Assembly: GCA_002314725.1 (NCBI GenBank)
Contig: DCGV01000090.1
Span: 1-17,463, forward strand
Direction of reading: 5' to 3'
From: Bacteroidales bacterium UBA1769
GTDB taxonomy: Bacteria > Bacteroidota > Bacteroidia > Bacteroidales > UBA932
DNA: 17,463 nucleotides
Shown here piece after piece: positions 6,140 through 13,375 of the stretch. The notes under the pieces were generated by a model. The model was not told the origin of the DNA and made no database searches. It worked only from the letters and a program-made list of their open reading frames with translations. Made by a program: the position numbers and the translations under genes. Numbering within the stretch: position 1 is the first letter of the stretch; every line of letters begins with the position of its first letter.

Positions 6140-8071
6140 TTATATCATTCTGACCGAGAGGATAGTGATATCATCGCTCTGTTCGGCCCCGTCTGTGAAT
6201 GTAGCCACACTGGTTATGAGGCTGTCAACAACGGATTGCTCGTCTGTGTACTGCATAGAGGATCCAGCCCACTCCAGTAAGCGGGCATAGCCATATTTCT
6301 GATCCTGTTTATCCATAGCCTCATCCACACCATCGGTATAGAACAATAGCCTGCATCCCGATTCTAGCTGTACAGTCTCTTCCTTGAAGGCAAAGCCAGC
6401 GAAAATGCCGCATAGCACATTACGTTTAGCCTTGTGGTAATAAGCATTACCATTAGCGGGTATGATGACGATGTCGTTATGTCCACCGCTACAGAACTGC
6501 ATCTTCATTGTGTTCAGGTCAATGCACGCTATGGCCAGCGTAAGGAAGAAACCGCTGTCGTTTCCATCAGCGACAGTATCATTAATGACTGAGACCAGTT
6601 CGCTCACTGTCATATCTGTACTATTACAGAGCTGTCGGAACTGCATAGTTACTGTCATCATCAGAAGAGCTGCAGGAACGCCCTTGCCCGACACGTCACC
6701 AATGCAGAGATATAATTTATCACCCTTCAGTACATAATCGTAGAGATCGCCTCCCACCTCCTTGGCAGCATGCATTGCAGCATAAATTTCGAAGTGCGAA
6801 TTTTGAGGGAATGTTTTTTTCAATGCTTGCAGCTGTATGTCGGTGGCGAGGGTAAGTTCACTCTCCATGCGTTCGTTTTCTGCTGTAGTCACTTTCAAAT
6901 CATGAATATACTGTTTGAGGGAGCGTTGCATATCAACAAATGAATCGCGCAACTGGCTAACCTCGTCCTTATCCTTAATAATTGGTAGTTCAGTATCGAA
7001 GTCACCTTGGGCGATGCGTTTCGATGTGCTGGCGAACTGGTTGAGCGGCCGTGACTTTTTGTATATGATACGTGAGCAGAAGATGAATAACAGCACTATG
7101 CAGGCCAGCATGCCAAGTCCCATGAAGAGCACCGACTTTCTGACATCGGCGAAAACCTCCTTGAATGGGCAGTTCACGCAAAGCGTCCAGCCATTGCTCA
7201 GTGTGTACTGGCGTCCAAAACGGGCCTTGCCCTGAATCAGCCCCTTTAGGTTGATTTCGTTGTATACGTTCGTGGTGTCAGACATGTGCTGACGTTCTAC
7301 CTCGTAATAGTGTTCGTCCACCACTTGAGCATTGGCCAGTGAGTCCTTCTGGTACTCTTCGCCGTAGGTAGGCATCTCGCGCTCGGAGTTACATACAATC
7401 TTCCCCTCTGTGTTTATCAGGTAAACTTCTGCGTGCGGATATGGTCGAAGCGTCTGCAGTGAGCGAACCAGCCAATCCATAGTGACTACCACTTCGGTGA
7501 CAATACTGCCATGACCGTCATAGCCAGGCGAATGTCTCATATAACTCAGTTCGTAGATATCCTTTTCCTTGGTATGTTCCAAGTAAGGCCCGAACCATGG
7601 ATTCTCCTTAATCTGCTCGCAGACCATGTCGTAGATGACATACTCCTCAGGAACGAAAGGTTTCCGTTCAATCAGGAACTTTGCCGGTTCCCCCTCGTCA
7701 GGCTTGAAGACACCAGGAACAACTATCCCGCTCTGTGCCGCCAGCGTAGGATTTAGATACACGTATATACCGAAGATACTAGGGTTGGCATCTATCAACT
7801 GTGTGAGTGTCTGGCGGTACGACTCCTCGTCCAGCGACACGCGATCCATCAGTATACCAGTATTGCCGGTAAACTCCTGGATGGCTTCAAACTCAGCGTC
7901 TATCTTCTCAGCGCATAGTTCCAATTGATTATCAAGGTTGGCGGCACAATTTTTCAGTGTAATGCCAGCCTGTATAGCAGTCACGCTAAGCAATACGATG
8001 AGTAGTAATATGGTGCTGGCCAAGGCAATCTTCAGGCTGAGCTTGCGGGCAAAAGGGGAACGTGTAGACAT
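6140..8071 (-). CDS. Membrane sensor with HAMP and SpoIIE/PP2C serine phosphatase domain (RsbU-like)
   Basis: The protein has 643 residues. A membrane helix (about 12-34) leads into a periplasmic region of about 275 residues resembling a Cache-type sensor, with FGIYVYLNP and a second subdomain ending SNGWTLCVNCPF. A second helix lies at about 313-337. A HAMP region (about 338-390) and a short coiled coil follow, then the phosphatase domain (about 425-643). The metal-binding acids are present: Asp442 (VGGDLYDY), Asp459 (GDVSGKG), Asp580 (YTDGVDEA) and Asp633/634 (QSDDIT), so the enzyme should be active. By family, it would dephosphorylate a STAS partner on serine when the sensor detects its signal. 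The STAS gene lies 12 nt upstream in the same operon. It is convergent with lipoprotein D. Confidence 0.92.
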   Translation of the reverse strand: MSTRSPFARKLSLKIALASTILLLIVLLSVTAIQAGITLKNCAANLDNQLELCAEKIDAEFEAIQEFTGNTGILMDRVSLDEESYRQTLTQLIDANPSIFGIYVYLNPTLAAQSGIVVPGVFKPDEGEPAKFLIERKPFVPEEYVIYDMVCEQIKENPWFGPYLEHTKEKDIYELSYMRHSPGYDGHGSIVTEVVVTMDWLVRSLQTLRPYPHAEVYLINTEGKIVCNSEREMPTYGEEYQKDSLANAQVVDEHYYEVERQHMSDTTNVYNEINLKGLIQGKARFGRQYTLSNGWTLCVNCPFKEVFADVRKSVLFMGLGMLACIVLLFIFCSRIIYKKSRPLNQFASTSKRIAQGDFDTELPIIKDKDEVSQLRDSFVDMQRSLKQYIHDLKVTTAENERMESELTLATDIQLQALKKTFPQNSHFEIYAAMHAAKEVGGDLYDYVLKGDKLYLCIGDVSGKGVPAALLMMTVTMQFRQLCNSTDMTVSELVSVINDTVADGNDSGFFLTLAIACIDLNTMKMQFCSGGHNDIVIIPANGNAYYHKAKRNVLCGIFAGFAFKEETVQLESGCRLLFYTDGVDEAMDKQDQKYGYARLLEWAGSSMQYTDEQSVVDSLITSVATFTDGAEQSDDITILSVRMI

Positions 8072-8083
8072 CGGATAGGTAAT

Positions 8084-8398
8084 CTATTTGATAATGATGG
8101 AGCCGGTAAGGCCTGTAACCTCGAACACCTCGTACACATCCGGACGCATCCCTTTTATGATGAAGGTGGCGCCTTGATTGTTGATAGCTTTATGGAGCAT
8201 TAGGATGATACGAAGACCAGCGCTTGCAATGTATGTCAAGTCGGAGAAATCCAGTGTGATATTTTTTGGAGTAGTACTCAGTATATCCATGACTGGTTCA
8301 AGGTCAGCGCTGACTTGCCGGGCGTTCATGGTATCCAATTTACCCTTGAAAAAGATAAGCATATCCTTCGGGCTCGTTTCAGTGATAGTGATTTCCAT
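8084..8398 (-). CDS. STAS-domain anti-sigma-factor antagonist-like protein (RsbV/SpoIIAA-like)
   Basis: The protein has 104 residues and is a single STAS domain. The phosphorylation loop reads DLTYIASAGLRIIL. Ser59 aligns with the serine that the kinase phosphorylates in SpoIIAA and RsbV, and AGLR continues the helix. Length and layout are normal for a free-standing antagonist. It is the first gene of a two-gene operon with the phosphatase. The start ATG is at 8396-8398, and the 201-nt gap to the MATE gene is divergent. By family, unphosphorylated STAS binds the HATPase partner and phosphorylation releases it. The only HATPase partner in the window is the C-terminal domain of the divergent MATE protein, so I infer that pairing. 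Confidence 0.93.
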   Translation of the reverse strand: MEITITETSPKDMLIFFKGKLDTMNARQVSADLEPVMDILSTTPKNITLDFSDLTYIASAGLRIILMLHKAINNQGATFIIKGMRPDVYEVFEVTGLTGSIIIK

Positions 8399-8548
8399 AT
8401 GAATTTATTTTATTAAGTCAATACTATGTAAACTTGATTAATGTACGGTTATAAAGATTTTCAAGGTACACTTTTTTTCCGGATCCACCAAACTGTTTTG
8501 TGGTAATTTTGCTTAATAATGCCATATTCCTTGCTTTTTATGAAATTG

Positions 8549-8580
8549 TTTGTCCACGAACTTTTAATATGTTAAATTTG
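8549..8580 (+). promoter_or_regulatory. Bacteroidota-type promoter of the MATE-HATPase gene
   Basis: TTTG at 8549-8552 and TAAATTTG at 8573-8580 are separated by 20 nt, an exact match to the TTTG-N19-21-TAnnTTTG consensus. The start codon is 19 nt further on. This is the best promoter in the window. Confidence 0.75.
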
Positions 8581-8599
8581 CGAACATCACTAGTAGCGC

Positions 8600-10366
8600 A
8601 TGAAACGTAATTCTTTCATAGATAGGAAAAGCTATCTTGCTTTCCTTGGGTCGGCTATTCTGGTATCCATGTCACAGAATGTGGCATATATAACAGACCC
8701 TTTGTTCGCAGGTAACAATGTATGCCAGGAGGCCATCGCCGCGATGAATCTGTACGGGCCTTTCCTTCAGCTAAATTTTGCATTCCTTCTTCTGTTTGCA
8801 CAGGGCTCGATGATTTTGGCAGCCAATGCATTTGGTAACGGAGATTATGATTCCATAAAAAAACATTTCACTGTTTCCATAACCTCAATGATATTCCAAG
8901 CCGCCTGTGTCATTGCGCTGGTATTCGGGTTCCGGCATACTATTGTTGACTACCTATGTCCGGAACATGGGCTTATCCATGACCTCCTATTACAATATCT
9001 CTCGCTGATGATCTTTGAGATGATGACTGTCGGAATATACCTAACTCTTAATTATTTCGTTTCCATAGACGGTCACCCTGAAATCAGTGGAAAGTCTTCA
9101 TTGCTTTTGGTAATTATTCAACTATCCCTGGCTTTCACTTTCAGCAAATACACCAACCTCGGTGTACGTTCTTTTGCTGCGGCTTGTATAATATCCGAGA
9201 GCATTGCTATTGTATACCTGTCCAAATACTTATTTTCAAAAGAGTGTTCTTTCAGACCTGTGTCCATGAAAGGAGAGTACTTTCATTATTTGAAGGCAAA
9301 CGTCCAAAAAGGGGCTCCACAAGTAATATACAATCTTGCGTTTATGTTCGCTCTTTTGATTTTCAACCAGAGCGTGCAACATGTAGCCGGAGAAAACGGC
9401 GTCCAGGCATGGTCCTTTGCATACGTACCTGTATCATTAGGCATTCTTCTATATAATGCTGCATCTGAAGTTATTCTTTCCATCGGCGGGGTAAGTTTGG
9501 GGGAAAAGAATCTTGAAGGTTTGAAATACGTATTCAAAGCATCTATTCTGTTCATGGCTGTCTCTGCTATTCTGGTCATACTTCTTTCCGAATTATTTCC
9601 GGACGTTGTCATGAAGATGCTCGGATGTGATGACGCATCTCTCATGAACACATTAAGGTGGCCGTTCAGATGCTGTGTCACTATCATCATTGCCTTTGCT
9701 TTTGTACAACTGAAATCTCTCGGTTTTGTGGTCATAGGTAAAGACAGAATGTACTCAGTTCTTACTTCCATCATCAATCTATTCCCTCCAATACTTGTCG
9801 GACTTTGTGCCTTATTTTTCAAGGAATTTTTCTGGTGGAGTTTCATCGTGGCTGTATTGCTTGAAGGCCTTTTGTACCTTTACATGCACCGTAAGTTTAA
9901 TCATGAACTCAATTCCCTTCCAGACTGGGATTGCCCCACTATAATTCTCCACGTCAATTATGGTATCCCCGACATTCAGTCAGCTATGCAGCGTATGGAA
10001 GGTTTTCTACAATCTGATCCTCGGGTGACTGATGAGATGATAAACCGGATGGAGCATGCCTCAGAAGAACTTCTGTACAACATTATCAAACATGTACCGG
10101 ACAAAAGGAAAAATGATAATTTATATTTCAGCGTATTGCGCCTGACAGATTCAGTGGACATCATCTTCAAGGACGCGGGCAGGCCGTTCTGTCCTGTTAT
10201 TACGTTCCAAGATAAACCAACGACTTATGATTCTCCAAACGAAAAGGTAAAATTTGCACTTCGCCTGTTCAACCATTACGCAGTCAACCCCACCTACAAA
10301 TTTTGCTACGGCCTTAACGTGACACGCCTGTCGTTCAAATTAAACAAAAGCGCGAATGGTCTGTAG
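8600..10366 (+). CDS. MATE-family transporter fused to an RsbW-like HATPase domain
   Basis: The protein has 588 residues. Residues 1 to about 430 are a MATE/MOP-superfamily transporter: about twelve hydrophobic segments in two halves (roughly 10-215 and 230-430), with typical DPLFAG and AANAFGNGD segments early on. Residues about 445-588 are soluble and match the HATPase_c_2 fold. The N-box is EELLYNIIKH (Glu490, Asn494, His498) and the G1 box is KDAGRPF (Asp525, Gly527). A YGLNVTRLSF strand closes the domain. The glycine-rich G2 loop expected before it is not visible, so kinase activity is uncertain. Ordinary MATE proteins are about 450 residues and lack this tail. Divergent STAS and phosphatase genes complete a partner switch, so transport may be gated by STAS binding. 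Lipoprotein E starts 75 nt downstream. The transported substrate is unknown. Confidence 0.88.
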   Translation: MKRNSFIDRKSYLAFLGSAILVSMSQNVAYITDPLFAGNNVCQEAIAAMNLYGPFLQLNFAFLLLFAQGSMILAANAFGNGDYDSIKKHFTVSITSMIFQAACVIALVFGFRHTIVDYLCPEHGLIHDLLLQYLSLMIFEMMTVGIYLTLNYFVSIDGHPEISGKSSLLLVIIQLSLAFTFSKYTNLGVRSFAAACIISESIAIVYLSKYLFSKECSFRPVSMKGEYFHYLKANVQKGAPQVIYNLAFMFALLIFNQSVQHVAGENGVQAWSFAYVPVSLGILLYNAASEVILSIGGVSLGEKNLEGLKYVFKASILFMAVSAILVILLSELFPDVVMKMLGCDDASLMNTLRWPFRCCVTIIIAFAFVQLKSLGFVVIGKDRMYSVLTSIINLFPPILVGLCALFFKEFFWWSFIVAVLLEGLLYLYMHRKFNHELNSLPDWDCPTIILHVNYGIPDIQSAMQRMEGFLQSDPRVTDEMINRMEHASEELLYNIIKHVPDKRKNDNLYFSVLRLTDSVDIIFKDAGRPFCPVITFQDKPTTYDSPNEKVKFALRLFNHYAVNPTYKFCYGLNVTRLSFKLNKSANGL

Positions 10367-10441
10367 GCACATCTAAAGCATTAAAAACACAAAAAAGATA
10401 ATTTTATATTTACGTCAAGAAAACTAATAAACAATTAAATA

Positions 10442-11257
10442 ATGAAACGCACACCATCCATTATCGCTCTCGTAGCAATTTGTGCTACAATGGCGATATC
10501 TTGCAAGAACAAAGCAAACGAACCGACTCCGGAAGAAATTCAAGCACAGAAGGTAGCGCTTGCTGATTCAGTGCTGGCAGAGATTGATGCCTTGGTAGAT
10601 CAATATTGTGATGCGTCATCGAAAGCATTTAGATTACAGGCGATGGAATTGACAGATATTGAGAAAATGGTAAAACCAGATTATCTGCTTGATCCGTCAT
10701 TGTCCGGGACTTTTGTTACAAAATCCCAAAAATTCAACGCTCTAGTCATCTATATCATAGAGGATGGAATACGTAAAATATACGATATGCCAAGGGAAGA
10801 TGGTCAAGAGGCAATTGCCAAACTAGCTGCAGAGTTAAATTACCCATTTGATACAGATTTCTCGGTCAGTGATCAACCTGTATCACAAAAAACAAAAGCT
10901 AGATATGACGCTTTTAAGGATCGCGGAGAGTTGGCTTCGTTCTGGCAGTTTGAAATCGCTTTAATCGCAGAGATTGATTATATAATATCCCATAATCCAG
11001 ATTTGTTTTTCAGTAAAATCAGCGAAGAACAATGGCAACAATACTATCATAGAAAGACCACAAGATTACAAGCTATTGAAAAGTTGGCAAAATATGATGA
11101 TGAAGTGGCCCTTTTGTTGGAATTCCGGAATAAATATAGAATTTCTTCATCTGACCAGGAAATAGAAATCGTAAACCAGTCGAAAGAATCTGCAAAACAA
11201 TTCCGTATTGCAAACAAGGATAAATTCATTGCCAAGCGCAACGCCCTACTTCAATAA
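10442..11257 (+). CDS. Array lipoprotein E, function unknown
   Basis: The product has 271 residues. The signal peptide is the most diverged of the set (MKRTPSIIALVAICATMAISC, lipidated Cys21), and the linker is one residue shorter, so the sequon is Asp42-Ser43-Val44 (ALADSVL). The family blocks MVKPDYLLDPS, TKSQKFNALVIY, EAIAKLAAELN, SFWQFEIALIAE, HNPDLFFSKI and EEQWQQYY are clear, and it ends NKDKFIAKRNALLQ. It sits alone between the MATE-HATPase gene and the glycosyltransferase cassette. Its last 24 coding bases are repeated at 17375-17398. The terminator that follows that repeat is only half present here, so transcription probably continues into the glycosyltransferase genes. Function unknown. 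Confidence 0.85.
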   Translation: MKRTPSIIALVAICATMAISCKNKANEPTPEEIQAQKVALADSVLAEIDALVDQYCDASSKAFRLQAMELTDIEKMVKPDYLLDPSLSGTFVTKSQKFNALVIYIIEDGIRKIYDMPREDGQEAIAKLAAELNYPFDTDFSVSDQPVSQKTKARYDAFKDRGELASFWQFEIALIAEIDYIISHNPDLFFSKISEEQWQQYYHRKTTRLQAIEKLAKYDDEVALLLEFRNKYRISSSDQEIEIVNQSKESAKQFRIANKDKFIAKRNALLQ

Positions 11258-11262
11258 TCTAT
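11234..11262 (+). repeat. Left direct repeat bounding the glycan cassette
   Basis: This 29-bp stretch is the 3' end of lipoprotein E plus its stop codon. It matches 17375-17403 at 28 of 29 bases; the difference is A at 11254 against G at 17395. Similarity resumes at AATGGAGGT (11272-11280 and 17421-17429). The match is closer than to lipoprotein D, because CCCTACTTC and TAATCTAT are shared only by these two sites. Confidence 0.85.
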
Positions 11263-11288
11263 AAATAGTAGAATGGAGGTTAGTTTCA

Positions 11289-12458
11289 TTGTATAAAATA
11301 TTATTTTTTTCCATCGATTCGGATCCGTTCAAAGATATTTCCTATGGGGGACGTCAGAGAACACATCTTCTTTTACGTGCACTGTCGAAGGTCGCGCAGG
11401 TGGATGTATGCTCTTTTGTCAATTGTGTCACCTCAAACATCGACGGATGCAAAGTCGTTTTCAGCGAATCGAAGGAAAAGACAAAAAGGCTTTACCAAAG
11501 CCCTTTTTCAAGAATATTGTCAATGGTCGCAAAGAGTCCGGAGCGACAAGTTTATCGCGCCAATGGCCCCATGAGCAAGATTGCCAATTCTCTGATAGAA
11601 ATGAATGATTACGATTATATTGTTGTGAGATATCTACAGAGCGTTCCTCAACTAGGTCTTTCAAAGTATGTCGACAGGCTGATAGTAGATTTCGATGACA
11701 ATCCGGTAAAATCATACGTGATGTCAGAAAAGATTAAAGGAGGCATTCATTCCGTATTACCCAAATTAAGATCTCTTCCTGTTCGCAGGGCGTGGAAATC
11801 AGTTCAGAAGAGATGTATCATTAGCTTTTATTCTAATCCATCGGAGACAAAATACCCTAACTCTTTCACGTTGCATAACATTCCCGTGCGTTTTTGTCTG
11901 AATTTAGAACAGCCCATACAAAGAAGTCTTTTGTTTGTCGGGGCTCTGAACTATCTACCAAACAGGAACGGTATAACGAGATTCCTGAGCAATGTCTGGC
12001 CGGAGTTACATAGGAAGTTTCCTGACCTTACTTTTAGGATTGTCGGAAAATGCACCGATGGACGGCTTGTCGAAAAGTGGAACGGTTGCGAAGGCGTCCA
12101 TTATTTAGGATATGTCGACGATTTAGAAACTCAGTACCGGAAGTGCACAGTGGTTGTTGCTCCCGTCTATTATGGCGCTGGGACTAGCATTAAAGTTCTT
12201 GAAGCTGTCGCTATGGGAAGACCATGCGTAACAACGCCGACAGGATTTTGTGGATTGGAGGATATACTCGTTCCAAACGAAGGTATCCGTATTGCCCGCA
12301 ATGATAGGGACTTTCTAAAGCAGATTAGTTTTCTTCTTGAGAGCCCCGAAGAAGCTGCCAGTTTTACGGCAAAGAGCCAGGAGTGTGTCTTGGCAAATCT
12401 TTCAGAATCAACCTTTATGGCACAGGTGAAGGAATCACTGGAGTTAGTCTTTGTATGA
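11289..12458 (+). CDS. GT4-type glycosyltransferase (GT-B fold)
   Basis: The protein has 389 residues. The N-terminal half begins KILFFSIDSDPFKDISYGGRQR, an acceptor-binding Rossmann half with a glycine-rich loop. The C-terminal half carries the GT4 donor site: LLFVGALNYLPNRNGI (214-229), FRIVGKC (249-255) and APVYYGAGTSIKVLEAVAMG (291-310), including the Glu that contacts the nucleotide-sugar. It should transfer a sugar from a nucleotide donor to a growing cytoplasmic glycan; the sugar cannot be read from sequence. The start is TTG at 11289; there is no ATG or GTG between it and the in-frame stop at 11262. It begins 31 nt after lipoprotein E, inside the place where E's terminator would be, and leads the glycosyltransferase operon. 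Confidence 0.9.
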   Translation: MYKILFFSIDSDPFKDISYGGRQRTHLLLRALSKVAQVDVCSFVNCVTSNIDGCKVVFSESKEKTKRLYQSPFSRILSMVAKSPERQVYRANGPMSKIANSLIEMNDYDYIVVRYLQSVPQLGLSKYVDRLIVDFDDNPVKSYVMSEKIKGGIHSVLPKLRSLPVRRAWKSVQKRCIISFYSNPSETKYPNSFTLHNIPVRFCLNLEQPIQRSLLFVGALNYLPNRNGITRFLSNVWPELHRKFPDLTFRIVGKCTDGRLVEKWNGCEGVHYLGYVDDLETQYRKCTVVVAPVYYGAGTSIKVLEAVAMGRPCVTTPTGFCGLEDILVPNEGIRIARNDRDFLKQISFLLESPEEAASFTAKSQECVLANLSESTFMAQVKESLELVFV

Positions 12459-12469
12459 TTTGAAAAGAT

Positions 12470-13375
12470 ATGGCCGGTATTAGAAATTTTATAAGAGAAA
12501 CTTGGTATAACGGTGTTCGTGGAGTGCGTTATTATAATTCCGGTATGGAAGTCCCATCTGCACAACTTTGGACAAGCCGATTTCTGGAGAGTCGTGGTAT
12601 CAGACCATCTCTTGCCAATTCCATCAATATTACTTCCGTCTTTGGTCCAGTGCGAAGGGTCTGTCCAAACAGACACGGTCTGAATATATTCTATACAGGA
12701 GAAAATATACATAGCGATACATTGAAGGCATACGAAGAACTTTTGTCCTCATTCGATTTGGTTATCGGCTTTGATTACTGCAGTAATAGCAATTATGTAC
12801 GTTTTCCGTACTGGCTGCTTCACAAATTTGATCCAACCTCAGGCAAAGAGGCCATTATCAAAAGAGTAGAGGAAATTGGAACACGCCCAATTTCTCCAAG
12901 ATGCCGTTTCTGCAGTCTGGTCTCCAGACACGACAAAGGTGGAGTTCGGACGGAAATAGCAGATATTGTGGAAAAATACGGGTCAATAGAATACGTAGGT
13001 AAGTTCAGGCATAACTCCGATGACCTTATTATGAATTTTGCCGATAATAAGATAGAGTTTTTGCGACAGTACAAGTTCAATATATGTCCGGAAAATTCGG
13101 ATTCTATCGGTTATGTGACAGAAAAATTGTTCGATTCATTTGAGTCAGGCTGCATACCGATATACTGGGGCTCAGGCAATAATCCGGAACCAGATCTGAT
13201 AAACAGGGATGCCATCCTTTTCTTAGACGATACCCTTGACAGTCGAATGAATGAGCTTCAGGACAAAGATGCATATCTAGAATTCGTCTCCAGGCCCGTA
13301 TTCAAAGAGAATGCCGGTCAAATAGTCTGGCAATATTTTGAAAGATTGGAAAATGCAATAAAAGAAAGACTGTGA
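12470..13375 (+). CDS. GT10 alpha-fucosyltransferase
   Basis: The protein has 301 residues. The GT10 signature is unmistakable: FNICPENSDSIGYVTEKLFD (203-222), followed by SFESGCIPIYWG (223-234). These make up the GDP-fucose binding site of alpha-1,3/1,4-fucosyltransferases. An upstream YTGEN (75-79) and FPYWLLHKF (112-120) also fit the family. It would transfer L-fucose from GDP-fucose in the cytoplasm. The enzymes that make GDP-fucose (Gmd/Fcl or Fkp) are not in the window. The short N-terminus has no membrane segment. It starts 12 nt after the GT4 stop and overlaps the next gene by 4 nt (GTGA), so the genes are translationally coupled. Confidence 0.93.
   Translation: MAGIRNFIRETWYNGVRGVRYYNSGMEVPSAQLWTSRFLESRGIRPSLANSINITSVFGPVRRVCPNRHGLNIFYTGENIHSDTLKAYEELLSSFDLVIGFDYCSNSNYVRFPYWLLHKFDPTSGKEAIIKRVEEIGTRPISPRCRFCSLVSRHDKGGVRTEIADIVEKYGSIEYVGKFRHNSDDLIMNFADNKIEFLRQYKFNICPENSDSIGYVTEKLFDSFESGCIPIYWGSGNNPEPDLINRDAILFLDDTLDSRMNELQDKDAYLEFVSRPVFKENAGQIVWQYFERLENAIKERL

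Noticed and set aside
8504..8511. TAATTTTG as a second promoter for the MATE-HATPase gene
   Set aside because: There is no TTTG at the right distance upstream, and a full consensus promoter lies closer to the gene at 8549-8580.
9286..9846. 186-residue minus-strand reading frame
   Set aside because: It is fully antisense to the MATE domain, with no promoter or family motif.
12170..12712. 180-residue minus-strand reading frame
   Set aside because: It lies opposite well-supported GT4 and GT10 genes, has no recognisable motif, and reads as an antisense shadow.
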